NCBI GenBank assembly: GCA_024180945.1
Contig: JAKSGN010000041.1
Location: forward strand, 62,001-126,000
Reading direction: 5' to 3'
Source of the DNA: Macrophomina tecta
Lineage: Eukaryota; Ascomycota; Dothideomycetes; Botryosphaeriales; Botryosphaeriaceae
Length of the DNA stretch: 64,000 bases
How positions within the stretch are numbered: the stretch's first letter is position 1; each line of letters starts with the position of its first letter. A model generated the notes under the pieces. That model was not told where the DNA came from, did not search any database, and was given only the letters and a program-made list of their open reading frames with translations. Shown piece after piece: positions 1 through 12,393 of the stretch. The translations under genes were made by a program, and so were the position numbers.

Positions 1-1558
1 CGAGGGCAATAGCTAAATTAAGGCTAAGAAAGTAGGTTATATAAATATCTACTTTCTAAATACTAATAAAAAAGCCCGTATAAACGACGTTCTATTAGTC
101 CTAGAAATAGGAGTTAACCTACTTTCTCTTACTAAGATAGTAGAGAAAGGCTTTAAGGTTAATTTTAAGCTAAATCTATTTAAGATCTATTACCCTAGTA
201 ATAAGTTATTTGCTAAGGGAACTTATATAAACAGCTTATCTATTCTAAATCCTAAGTATCTGGACTACGCTACGGGTAATATTAAGCCCGTATATAATAC
301 TATTTAGTACGAGCGTCTCGGGTATATAGAAAATAAAGCCCTAGAATACCTTTCTAAGGTTACGGAAGGAACTACCCTAGAAAATAATAATAGTCCGAAA
401 ATAAAAGACTATAAAGTCTATATTAAGTCTAAGATAACTAGGAATATAAGCAAGGTTTCTAGTACTAAAGCTAAGGACTATTTAGAAATTATTTATCTAA
501 ATAGAGGCGGTCCTATTAAGCCTATAACTATATAAGGTTTTAGGTATTACTTAACCTTTCTAGATAATGCTACTAGTTATTTAGAACTAGAGCTATTAAA
601 GTCTAGAGAAGCCCTTGCTAATTATCTAAAAAGCTTTATTATTAGAGCTAAAAATTAGTCTAATAATAAGGTAAAGAGGCTCCATTTCGATAATAAGTTT
701 AAGTTAAAAGAAATAGATAATTTAGCTAAAGAAAGGGGTATTATATTAACCTATTCGGCTCCGTATGCTAAAGAGTAAAATGGAAAAGCCGAACGAGTAA
801 ATAGAACCTTATTTAATAAGGTACGAGTCTTATTAATAAGTAGTAATCTTTCTAGAAAGTACTAGGAAGAGGTGCTTCTAGCCGCTACCTACTTATATAA
901 TAGAACTTCTAATAGTTCTATTAACTATTAAACCCCCTTCGAAGCTCATTATAAAAGGAAGCCAAATCTAGAAAATATTAAAGTATAGGGCTTATTATAT
1001 TATAAAAAAGAGCCTAAAGAGCTAGTAACTAAGCTAGACTCTAGGGCCACTAAGTAATATTTAATTAGTTACGGCTCGAATTAGTATAAACTACTAGACC
1101 TAAATACTACTAAAATTATCTAGACTAGAGACGTTAAAATCCTCGAAAATAGGTTTTATAAAGACCTAATAATAGACGAGGAACTAATTATAGAAGACGA
1201 GCTAGAATTAGAAAATAACTAATTAAATAATAATTTATATCCTAATCTAAATAAGGATTTAACTACTAATCCTCGTAATAATATAGAAGAAAATTCTAGT
1301 AAAAAAAATAGCTAGGAGAGCTTTTATAAAGATTTACTAGAAGCTACTTATAATATTAAACTAGAAGAATATATACCTACTAGCTATAAAGAGGTTCTTA
1401 ATTATCCTAAAAAAGACCCTTATTTAAAGGTAATATAGGATAAATATAACGGTCTAATTAAGACCAATTATTAATAATTAGTTAAACTACCTAAAGACGT
1501 ACCTATTCTTAAAGGATATTAGGTTTTAACTAAAAAATATAAGGCTAATAGGACTTAT
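1..1558 (+). pseudogene. Copia-A1 pol remnant, integrase to start of reverse transcriptase
   Basis: This is the middle of a Ty1/copia polyprotein whose 5' part lies outside the window. In frame order one reads the end of the protease and the pre-integrase region, then the integrase core. That core has a DxGGP-like segment now reading NRGGP near 500, an FDN segment near 680 and an ExNGKAERVNR segment near 770-800. The integrase C-terminal region follows, and the reverse transcriptase begins near 1400. The frame is kept over long stretches but is broken by many TAG/TAA codons at expected Gln or Trp positions, and one catalytic Asp reads Asn. These are RIP-type changes. The frame stops at a gypsy insertion and resumes at 8705. 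The same family recurs on the minus strand: base 1 here corresponds to about 56145. Confidence 0.9.
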
Positions 1559-1746
1559 TATTAGAATAATAGGCCCTAGTATACTCTTTAGGTATTATTT
1601 ACGTGCGTCTTACATGCTTATTATGTGCTACGCACTAGCCCCGGCATATAATACTATTATAGGTGAATCCTACTATACTAAGGATTTATATTTAAGAATA
1701 TAACCCTTTAAAGGCTCCCTATTTATAACTAATCTATTTACTTATA
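1559..1746 (+). repeat. Gypsy-1a 5' LTR
   Basis: 188 bp, beginning tattagaata and ending tttacttata; the expected TG...CA ends have become TA...TA by C-to-T and G-to-A change. Identity with 8512-8699 and with the two LTRs of Gypsy-1b fixes both boundaries. Confidence 0.93.
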
Positions 1747-1889
1747 ATTAAATTCTTCCTAATTTCTTTTAGAAAAGCAGCCGGCCTTAAAGGGCTATAT
1801 ATATTAATTTTAACACCTCCGAAGAAAAGAGGACGATCGTATAATAAGTGATATAAGGGGCTAATAGAGTCGCTTAAATATTCGAGCCG

Positions 1890-4800
1890 AATTAATAGAA
1901 ACAGGCTTATTAACCCCCGAAGGCTATTTAACGCTAACTAACGATAGAAATATTCGGGGCACTAATTACCTAATAGATAACGTAGTTAAGCTAGGGGCGG
2001 CTATAGCTACTAATAAGCTATAGCGCTTATATAATACACCTACCGAAGGTATACTAGAAGCCGAGCTTCTAGAATGCCTTAACTATATTAAAATCTTATA
2101 GTAGCTATAAGCTGCTCTTACTAGCAAATAACTAGCCGTTTCTATACCGAACGTAGGCGAAACGTATACGGAAAGTATAGTAAATAATAGCAAAAAGTAA
2201 CTTAATCTTCTAGTAAGAAACCTACCTCCTAAACTCGAAGGCCTTACTTAGGGCTTATACGATCTATAGATAAATATAGTGGAGACGCATTTTAGTATAT
2301 ACTAGGCGTATAAGAACTGCCTTAGAAAGATTCTCTAGGCTATTAAAGGGCTATTTAAGTATAAAACCCTCTTCTAGCACGTCTAAAGACGTTTAATAAA
2401 CTAGAAGAAGCTAGGACTACTCTAGTAGAAGTTTAAGATATTAGTATAGAATTATATTCGTAACTTTATTGTCTACCGCCTTAATAACGCTATTAGTTAT
2501 TATACTACGGTAATAAAGAAGGGCTAGAAGTTTATAGAATTCTACGCTTAAATAAAAACGTATAAGGATAAATTTATATACTAGATTTAAGATATAGACT
2601 ACTATATTAACTAGATTTACTCCCGACTTCTACTATCTATACGTATAGAGCTCGTGCGCTAGTCCTTCTTTACTAGGGTGTAGGTAGAAGAGGACTTAGT
2701 AGCTAAAATCTAACGTATTAAGTAAATACTAGAGGCAATAAGGCCCTATAAGAAGGGCGAGAATAGATAGTAGTTATAGAAAACTAAGTGCCCTTTTACT
2801 ATTTCTAGCCCGGGACGTAACGGTCCCTATAAGAGTTTTAAGAGTAGTAAAAAGGCTAAAGAAAACTAATTAAGGTTTAAAGTATTAGCTCTTCTAAAGA
2901 ACGTAGGTGATTCGCACGGGTCTAGTACCCCGAACGCAGGCAAAAAGCAGGCCAAAGACTACGCTAACTAGGCGAACTATAAAAGTAAGTAAGACTTAGA
3001 AAAAGAAAAGCTCTAATCGCTTCTCTCTTCTTCTTATAGTTAGGGCCTTAAACGGGAGGTAGTTTAAAATATATAGAAATTATTATATTAATAGAGACTC
3101 TATTTGGTTCTATTAAAATTCGAGTACTAATAAATTATAGTTATAATCTAAATCTTATGTCTCTTAAATATATAGAGCGACTTACCTTATAAAGTATATA
3201 AGCTAGTATTAAGCTATTTACCCACCTTCTTAATAATACTATTATTACGTTGTACAACCCTTATTATATAGGGGTTACTATGTATAACTTAGAGGGCGCT
3301 ATGCGTACTACTAAATTCTAACTTTACTAGAGTAGCTCGTTTACAGGCTATAATATTATACTTAGTATACCCTAGCTTAGGGCTGCCGGGCCTATTATCG
3401 ATTTTAGAAGAGAAATGCTTTACTAGAGTATAAACTTACTAGAGCATATATATTTAGTAAGCGCTACTAAGTTATTCTAGAACTTAGAGTTAGAAAAGCT
3501 AGTTTACTTTCTTTAGCCGTTTAATTACTAGCTCTCGCCTACGGGTGGCCTAGAAAATTATAGAAATAATTTTAACTCTTTCGCAGCCTCTTCGCAGATG
3601 GGAAGTATACTAAATATATACGAGAAGTAGAATAGAAGTAACTAGAATTTAGAACTTCGCCCTAACTAAACTCTCTTTTATCTACGTGGGTTATACTCCT
3701 ATATCTAAAAAGTATACGAACCGTATATAGAACTCGCTAGTTTAGTAGACGTACTACTAGCTAAAGTAGTTAAGAAGGTCCGTAACGAGATCCCGAACGC
3801 TTATAGAAAGTACTTAAATGTCTTTTTTAATAAATAAGCTACTAAGCTATTATAATATACTAAGTTTAATTATACTATTAATCTCGTTATAGGTTTTAAG
3901 CTACTATTAATGCCCCTATATAGACTCTTCTAATCCGAACTATGGATTCTTAGGAAGTATATTAATAAGGCCTTAGAATAGGGGTAGATTAGATATAGTA
4001 AGTTATCTACGGGTGTATCTATCCTCTTTACCCCTAAGGCAGATGGTACTATATAGTTATATATAGATTATAGGGGCCTTAATAAGGTTACGATTAAAAA
4101 TAGCTACTCTATACTACTAGTAAGCGAGTTACTAGACTGCCTAAGTACTGTAAAGATCTTTACTAAATTAGACCTATGCGATACTTATTACCGAATCTAT
4201 ATAAAGGAGGGTAATAAGTAGAAAACTATATTTAAGATGCGTTACGGGTATTATAAGTACTTAGTTATATTATTTAGCTTAACTAACGTACTTGTAATCT
4301 TTTAGTTATATATCTACCGAGCTCTAGAAGGCCTAGTAGATACAATTTATATAGTATACTTAGATAATATACTTATATACTTAGCAGATAAGTCTTAGCA
4401 CATCGAGTATATTAAACATATTCTTTAAAAATTACGTAATTAAAACCTCTATATAAAACCGTCTAAATATAGCTTTTATATAAAGCACGTTAAGTTTCTA
4501 GGCTTTATCGTTACCCCCTAGGGGGTTATTATAGACCCCGTAAGAGTCGAAGCTATTAAGAACTAGCCGGAGCCATAAAACTACTATAATATTTAGGTTT
4601 TTCTAGGCTTTACCAGCTTCTATAGGTGCTTTATATAAAATTACTCTATGGTGGTTTAACTACTAACTAGCTTACTAAAAGAAGTAGCCTAAGATCCTAA
4701 TCTAGAAGTTAAACGAGCGCCGAAAAAGGGGCTAACTAAATAGTATAAGCCTTAGAAATAGCCTATAGGTGTAAAGTAGGTATTTAGTAGGCTAAAAGTA

Positions 4801-7149
4801 TTCTTTATATAGACTTCTATATTATAGTACTATAACTTAAATCTTCTAGTTATATTAATTACTAACGTATTAGACTATATTTATAGCGGCATCCTTCTCT
4901 AACTGCTAAATAGAGAGGATAACTAGCGCTATTAGCACCCTATTATATATTTTAGCTATAAGTTCGCTGGTGCTAAAATACGGTATAATACCTATAATAA
5001 GAAACTCTACGCAATTATATAGTACTTTAAGCATTAGAGGCCTTATTTAGTATACGTATAGACGCCGGTATGGGTATTATTTAATTATAATAATTTACGT
5101 TATTTTATAATGACTAAGAGCCTTACGGCTTAATAGACTCGGTATGCCGAAGTCTTAGCTAAATTTAATTTTAATATCGAATATAAGCTAGGTAAGTCTA
5201 ATCTAGCGAACGCTCTTTTAAGGTACCTAGACTACACTCTTAGCTTTAAGAAGAGTAATAAGTGCACCTACCTTAATACTATATTACCTATACTATAATA
5301 TAAACTCTAGATTTAGGGGTTAGGAGAATCTTTATATACTACTAAGAACCCCGGCTAAGAGCACGAGGGAAACCTATGTATAAATAGCGGTAGTAATTAC
5401 TAAACCGCCTTAGTCTATTCTGTTACTTATAAGGAGCACGACGAGTTCGCTTATAAGGGCCTAGTACCTCTAGTATATACTTACTACGAGGGAGCTAGTA
5501 TAAGCTTAGTATAAAGCTTTATATCTTAGTTTATAGTAATAGTAGCCGCTATAACTAAAATAGCATTCGAAGCTACTTCTAAATCGTTAGTTAATTTTAT
5601 TTATACTAAGTAATAAAGGGATGCCTTCTATATAGATATATAAGAATAGCTTACGAAAAAGATACTTTTAACGTACTATTAGTATACAATCGACGAGTAA
5701 GGACTTCTACACTATTAAGGGCGGGTATACGTGCTAAAGTATACTCCGCTACGCGAGGAAATTCTGCTTAGAAATTATAACGATTCGAGTAGTAGCTATT
5801 ATAGTATTCGTCGCACCTAGAAGGTACTTTCTAGGAAGTACTACTAGAAAGGTATTACCGCGGACGCTAGAAAATATATATAAAGTTACGATATCTACTA
5901 ACATAATAAGGCTCGCCGGTATAAGCCGTATAGGTTATTATAGCTACTATTAGTAGCTGCTTAATCCTATAGGCACTACTTTCTTAATTTTATTACGGAC
6001 TTACCGGAATCTGTAAGGCGAGACGGTCGAGTATATAACGTAATACTTATACTAGTTAATTAATTTACTAAATATGTACGTTACCTACTAGTTAGAAAGA
6101 CGATTAATAGGGTAATACTCGTAGATTTTATTATAAACGATGTCTTTATATAATTTAGACCGCCTAATAGCCTAGTCTTAGATAGGGGCTTAACGTTTAT
6201 AAGCTAGTTCTAGAGCGAATTATACTATAATCTTAGAATTAAGTATAAGCTAAGTACCTCCTTTTACCCGTAGATAGATGACTAAACGGAGAGGTAAAAT
6301 TAGAAGCTAGAAGCGTATCTACGCTACTATATTTTCTAGAACTAGTTAGACTAGGTAAAGCTTCTCTAGTAGGCTTTATACGCCTATAACTAGAAAACCT
6401 ACTCTTCTATAGGCTTCGCACCGGTCTAACTAGATACGGGGGTAGAACCTAACTCCTAGGACGGGGTTTAGGATAATCTTAAAAGGAATTCCTTAACCGA
6501 ATTAGTCGAAGTAGCTAAAAAGTATACGGAAAGTATACGTAAAGTATAGAAATCGGCTATAGAATTTCTTAAATACTTCTAGAAGCTCTAAACGAAATAC
6601 TATAACCGAAACCGAACCGAAATATATTTTAATATTAGATAGCTAGTCCTTCTTCTAGTAAGAAATATTAAAACTAAACGGCCTTATAAGAAACACGATA
6701 ACTATTACCTAGGGTTATTTTAGATTCTAGAAAAGATTAGTTTCTAGGTCTATTACCTAGACCTACTATAATCTATATCCTAGCTATATAACGTTTTTAA
6801 CGTTATATTACTAGAAGTATATATAGCTAGGTTAGGGTTCTAACTGCCACTAGTTGAAGAAATCGATGATGGTAAATACTAGAAAGTCGAAGCTAGAGTA
6901 GCCTATAAAGAAGGGCTACTAAAGTAATATCTACTTAAATAGCTCGGCTAGCCCTATAAATATAACGAGTGAAAGTAGAAAGAGAAGCTAGATAATTATA
7001 GAGAGCTTTTATAGAATTATCTTAAAGAAAACCCTATTTCTTAGAACGCTTAGCTAAAATGTAAGCGAAACGTAGGCTATAAGTAAGCTACAGCGAGGGC
7101 GCCTCCTAGAATTAAAGAATAAGAAGAAAATATTAGAAAAATTACTTAA
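1890..7149 (+). pseudogene. Gypsy-1a gag-pol remnant with chromodomain
   Basis: Decayed polyprotein frame. A gag-like region occupies about 1890-2990 and a protease region about 3060-3450. Reverse transcriptase (about 3850-4560) has a recognisable YRGLNKVT segment and the active-site segment at 4357-4368, which reads YLDN instead of YLDD. RNase H follows at about 4780-5250, integrase at about 5960-6400 (an LDRGLTF-like segment marks one catalytic Asp), and a chromodomain with VEARVAYKEG, LLK, LG and PYKYNE segments at about 6870-7010. The frame ends with TAA at 7147-7149. Stops are almost all TAG/TAA. The gag start is not clear because ATG codons may have been lost; the gag boundary is approximate. 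Confidence 0.85.
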
Positions 7150-7150
7150 C

Positions 7151-8000
7151 TTATAAAGAAGGGCTCTAGGGGAGTAACTACTTTATATTCGAGCTATACT
7201 AGAATTATCTTTTATTCGTATTAGATATTCTCGTAAAGTACTTATTCTTAAACTCTTTATCTACTACTTTATTAGTTAGCTTTATTAAGCTAATTCTATC
7301 TAATCTAGCCTAATAATGCTACTAATTCTCCGAGCGTGATATATTACGTATATACTACTAGTTACTACGGCTACTAGTAGCCGTAATCTCCTTCGCCTTT
7401 TACTTCTTATATATCGATACCGTCTCTCCTAACGTACTAGCGTATTTATATAGCGTAAGTACGTTCTTCTCTATAAACTCTAGTATCTTTTTATCGGGGG
7501 CGCCATCGAAGCGATTATAATAGAACGATAGTAGATTAGTAGCGCGGCGGAATTAAGGGGGAACCTAAAATAAATTTTATTATTAGTAACGAACACAAAG
7601 CAGCATAAAAGTATATAGAAAGTATAAGAAAAGTAGAAGAAAAGTAGGCTTACCGAAGCATACTTATAACTACTCTTTATATACTAATTATACTTAGTAT
7701 AGGGTAGATTCTTATAATAAATCTAGTAAAGCCCCCTAAGAAGCTTTATAGATATAAAATTAATCTATACTTTACCCTTATAGTGGCGTATCGTATTCTA
7801 GTACCGTACGTACCGTATATAGTATACTACTACTAAACTAGGCTGCGGCTAAAGATAAGGAAGAAGCTTTACTATATTATCTATAATAGACGTCTACGGA
7901 AGCTTATTATAGGAGTAACCCGAGTAAATAAAGCCGGAAGGGGTTTATATAATAATAATTATTTAAGAGGAAGGGGTAAGAAAAGAATTAATATTAGTTA
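7151..8000 (-). pseudogene. Gypsy-1a opposite-strand reading frame (unknown protein)
   Basis: Between the end of pol and the 3' LTR lies about 1.3 kb that does not read as pol on the + strand but reads as a protein on the minus strand, with only TAG/TAA breaks. Its stop (7151-7153) is one base beyond the pol stop. The counterpart in the less mutated Gypsy-1b (46560-47262) reads better and suggests one intron. I do not recognise a domain. The upstream end is approximate. Confidence 0.6.
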
Positions 8001-8511
8001 AAGATATTTTAGTTATAGTTAGAGGCTTAGATCTAAACCACGAAAATAGAGGGGAGTATAAGGGGTTATTATACCTATTAAAGCTATCGAAAAAATAACC
8101 TCGTGCCCTACGAGTATTATTAGCACGCATAAGTTACTAATTAGTAGATTCGCTAGTATTATTACCTAATACTACCTTCTATTATTCTTAATAGCGACAA
8201 TACCTAATAATAAAGAAAAAACTATACTAATATAATAATATCTATATTACTCGTACGCGTAGTAAGCTAACTAATATTACTAACTACTACCTAGCGATAA
8301 ATTTCTTTATTCTATTATTTATTATTTATAGTTACGGCTATGTAATAAGGCTAATCCGCTTCACTATACTATACTTATAGCTACCATATAATACTATTTT
8401 TATATAGTAATTAGTTGCACTCTTTTTCCTTACCTAAGGTTTTTTAACGAGGCACTAAAATAATATTTCTTTAATAGAAACCGGGACAATTTCTAATAAA
8501 GGGGGGGGTAG

Positions 8512-8699
8512 TATTAGAATATTAGGCCCTAGTATACTCTTTGGGTGCTATTTACGTGCGTTTTACATACTTATTACGTGCTACGCACTAGCCCCGGTAT
8601 ATAATACTATTATAGGTAAATTCTACTATACTAAGGATTTATATCTAAGAATATAATTCTTTAAAGGCTTTCTGCTTATAACTAATCTATTTACTTATA
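8512..8699 (+). repeat. Gypsy-1a 3' LTR
   Basis: 188 bp, same ends as the 5' LTR. It is preceded by an A/G-rich polypurine tract with eight consecutive G and followed by the second copy of the cttat target duplication. Confidence 0.94.
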
Positions 8700-8704
8700 C
8701 TTAT

Positions 8705-10081
8705 ATTAAATATAAAGCTAGATAGGTAGTTAAAGACTTTATATAAGAGTTTAGAGTTAACTATAAAGAAACTTTTACTAATACTACTAAGTCTATAATG
8801 TATTAGCTTCTATTAGTTATTATAGCACGCCTCAGTTAATATATTTACTAATAGGATATAAAATAAGCCTTTCCTAATACTCCCTTAAAAGATACGGTTT
8901 ATATAGAGCAACTATATAGCTTTAATAAAGAAGAAGGACTAGTTTATTTATTAAACTAAGCCCTATACGGCTTAAAATAATTAGTAAGAAAATAGTAATA
9001 GTATTTAACTAGTATATTAGTTAAATACGGTTATAACCCTCTAATAAGTAATACGGCTGTCTTTATAAATAAAGATAAGCCTATTATCTTAGCCGTTTGG
9101 GTAAACGATATCCTTATATTTACCTAATCGGAGGCCTATTTAAAGGAGCTATATAAACAGCTTACCGATGCTAAACTAGAAGTATTAGACCTAGGTAAAG
9201 CAAAGGAGATTCTAGGCGTCGAAATTAAGTATTCCAAAGGCGGCCTAGAACTAAATTAATATAGTTTTATTAATAAAATACTTAAGAAGTTTAATAAAAC
9301 CAGAGTAAAACCTAGGAAAATACCTCTTCCTTTAGGTCTATCTTTAGAAAGACCTATAAAAGAAGCTTCTAAAGACTTATTAAAGGCCTACTAATAAGAA
9401 ATAGGGTCTCTTATATATTTAACTATATTTACCCGACTACATCTAGCTTACCTAGTTAATTACTTAGCTAGATTTATGGCATTTCCTACACCGGAACACT
9501 ATAAAGCCCTTAGTTATCTATGGGGCTATATAAAAGAAATGCAGGATTATAGCCTAAAACTAGATCTAGTTAATTAATCCAAACCCCTATCTATAGAAGG
9601 CTATAGTGACTCGGATTAGGGGGGTGATTTAACTAGAAAATCGACCTCGGATTATATATTTACTATAGAACAAGGCTAAAATAAAATAGCACTAAGCTGG
9701 CTATCTAAACTATAAAAAACCGTAGCTATAAGTAGCTACGAGGCCGAGTATATAGCTTATAAGAAGGCAGTAAAAGAACATTTTTATATAAAGAATATTC
9801 TAAAAGAAATGCCTTTCTATATTAAAAGCCTATTTAAGCCGGTTAAATATATATACACGGATAGCTAATCGGCTATAGAACTAGCCGGTAATCCCTTATA
9901 TTACGCTAGAACTAAGTACGTTAATATAAGGTACTATTTTATAAGGAACTATATAAATAAAGAAGAAATAGAACTTTACTATTTTTCTACCGAGTCTCTT
10001 ATTACCGACGGACTAACTAAGCTAATTAATAATTCTAAATAGTAAGAACTTCTAAAGAACATCGGCCTTACGAAGTCCTAG
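8705..10081 (+). pseudogene. Copia-A1 pol remnant, reverse transcriptase and RNase H
   Basis: Continuation of the copia polyprotein after the gypsy insertion. It covers the reverse transcriptase fingers and palm, the active site (9098-9109) reading WVND instead of YVDD, a tether region with LGVEIKY, then RNase H with YSDSD, SWLSKL, SSYEAEY and YTDS segments, ending with TAG at 10079-10081. The many stops at Gln and Trp positions make it non-functional. The matching piece of the second copy is split between 18833-19646 and 53979 onward. Confidence 0.92.
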
Positions 10082-10285
10082 TAATAGTTTTTATAAAAAG
10101 ACTAAAAAGAAGACCCTATATATATCTAATAAATAGATAATAGATTACTTACTATAAGTCCAATTATAAGGGTACTAAATTACTTATATCTACCCATACA
10201 TACCGGTTCTAAATTGCATAATAAAGCGAATATAAAATCGAAATTATAAAATCCCTTACAACGCTTATAAAAGCTTAGAAGGATA

Positions 10286-10886
10286 TATTAAATATTAATA
10301 AGTAAGCTTATATAAGTATAGCTTATTAATATATTACCTTAGGCATTAGAATACTACCTAAGGTATATAACGAATATACCTCGGAGTTATAGCAGTAACA
10401 AACTATGGTAGTAAACCACGGTAGTAAACCAAGGTAGCAAAATTCGCCACCCTACTTTACTAATTAATAACGAAACGGGTATAGCCCCTACTAAAATTCC
10501 TTTTATATATTATAAAAGTCCAATCATTTCCCGTTATTACGATATAAAAATTATATAAAACGAATAAGGATTAGGGCTAGAATCTTATATCTTATAAATC
10601 ACCCTCGTTGGATTTCTAATATAGTATATCTAGAAGGATCTACTTATATAAGAAATAAGTATATATAAGGAGCTCTAGATAGCACTATAGTTTCGCTCTT
10701 TAAGACGCGTAATATAAAGAAATCTAATATAAAAGCTTTATTCTATATAATTACCTCTTCTCTTATCTTTTATTAAATCTCCTATCTACTTCTCTCTTAG
10801 AGAATTATCTTCTTTCGACTACTTACTAGGCTATATTATTTATAATATAGCTTAGTAATCCTCTACTTAAGCCTTAGCGCTTTACA
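10286..10886 (+). repeat. Copia-A1 3' LTR
   Basis: 601 bp, beginning tattaaatattaata and ending gcgctttaca. It matches 59852-60463 and the split LTR 13849-18832, both on the minus strand. The segment 10082-10285 between the pol stop and this LTR is untranslated and ends in a purine-rich stretch. The 5' LTR and 5' target duplication lie outside the window. Confidence 0.92.
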
Positions 10887-11136
10887 ATAAATAAAAAATT
10901 TTTAAAAAAATTATATTCTTAAATATAAATTTTTAGTAATATAGAATTTACTTTTTAATAGTATTATATATTAGAAACCTATATATAGTATATAATAAAT
11001 ATATAAAATATATAGTATAAATATTTAAAAGTATACTAAAATCTATTATTTTAATAATAAATTACTAAAAAAATTATAAATATATTTATAAAAATCTAAA
11101 AAAAATTTAGTAAAAGTTTTAGTTATATTATTAAAG
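10887..11136. other. AT-rich DNA without recognisable content
   Basis: Extremely AT-rich stretch between Copia-A1 and the first solo LTR. I see no reading frame, terminal repeat or structured RNA. It is probably older RIP-mutated repeat DNA. Confidence 0.6.
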
Positions 11137-11802
11137 TATTATAAATAATAGTCTACTTTAAGATTACTAAGAAATAAGATTCTTAAGTAAAAATCTAAAT
11201 AAGCTAAATTATTTAAAATAATTTTTATTAAAAGTTTATAGTCTAGTCTTTTTAGATTTAAACTAAATCTATAGACTTTATAGCTAGAAAACTAGAAAAA
11301 CTAAGAATTAAAGTTTATACTAGACCGTACTTAGCCTAGTAGATAGATTTAAGAATTTAAGCTAAGTCTATTCTTTTAAATATTTTATATTTAACTAGAA
11401 ATATATTTAAACTATTTAAAGATTTATTTAAAAATAAATATTACTTCTAGACTAGTCTCTTAGATCTAAACTATAGACTTAAAAATTAATTATTAATTTT
11501 TTTTATAAATATAATAATCTAAAAGTCTATAGATTAATAAAAATATATTCTTACCCTACTTTTAATAAATTAAGATTAAAATTTATATTTATAACTAAAT
11601 AAGTCTCTATTTAAGTTTTAGCTAGCTATATATATAAGTCTTTTTATTTTTCTACTAGATTAGTTTTTTAAGTAAATAATTTAACTCTATTTTTATTTTA
11701 ATTCTAAGCTTTTAAAATATATAAAGCCTTAAGCTTAACTAAGCTAAGTAATAAAACTTTTATTAAAATCTAAGTTCTTTTATCTAATCTTTATTTTTAA
11801 TA
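11137..11802 (+). repeat. Solo LTR S1, heavily RIP-mutated
   Basis: A 666-bp unit starting tattataaataatag and ending ttttaata, flanked by a perfect 5-bp duplication taaag (11132-11136 and 11803-11807). It aligns with S2 at 12394-13203 with transitions nearly everywhere and one shorter middle part. A terminal TG turned to TA, the 5-bp duplication and the absence of any internal region identify it as a solo LTR left by LTR-LTR recombination. Nothing inside reads as protein. Strand is arbitrary. Confidence 0.85.
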
Positions 11803-12393
11803 TAAAGTAAAAAGTTTATTTATTATATTTATATATTTAATATTTTTTAAGTCTTATTTAAATTAAAAAAAAACTACTAAAAATTAATATTATTTAATTA
11901 AAATTATTAGCTAGAACTATAATTAAACTAGTAATATATATAATAATAATAAAATAAACTATATACTATTTAAAAATTATTAGTATAAATATAGCTTTTA
12001 ATATTATAAAGGTATAGATATTTCTAATATCTAATTTTAGTAAACTAATATTTAATTTTAATAAACTAATATCTTATTAGAATATATATAAGATCTCTAC
12101 TATTTTTATTCTAAAATTTAAAGATTTTAGCTTTATCTCCTATAAATATCTATATATTAAAATATATAGCGAGGCGGCTAACTACGATATTATATAAGCT
12201 ATTTATAAGCTTTTTTATTACTATCTTATTTTTTATAAACTCTAGAAGCCTCCAGAAGCCTCTTTTCTATATAAAATTAACTAAAACGACCTCTTTATAC
12301 TTACCCTATACTAATCTAAGTATAAATACTTTTATTTATATCTTATATATTATCTAAACCGTTTCTAGTCTCGTTACTAGCCTTGTTACTAGC
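11803..12393. other. AT-rich unassigned DNA between the solo LTRs
   Basis: No coding potential seen. About 40 bases near 12010-12055 recur in inverse orientation near 60545-60590, the far flank of the nested block, so part of this is a dispersed old repeat. The last 25 bases belong to the ttactagc-type minisatellite. Confidence 0.55.

Larger units (their letters stand above)
1559..8699 (+). mobile_element. Gypsy-1a: full-length Ty3/gypsy chromovirus inserted in Copia-A1
   Basis: Complete LTR retrotransposon of 7141 bp. Two 188-bp LTRs flank gag-pol, an opposite-strand reading frame and a polypurine tract (about 8497-8511, ending in a run of eight G). The perfect 5-bp target duplication cttat is at 1554-1558 and 8700-8704, and the copia reading frame is continuous once the element is removed. 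Protein order is gag, protease, reverse transcriptase, RNase H, integrase, chromodomain, which is the Metaviridae chromovirus order. The sequence is heavily RIP-mutated and inactive. A second, less mutated copy in the opposite orientation lies at 45714-52867. Confidence 0.95.

Noticed and set aside
1554..8704. Gypsy-1a with flanking copia sequence as one recombinant or chimeric element
   Set aside because: The perfect cttat duplication and the continuous copia frame after removal show a simple insertion.
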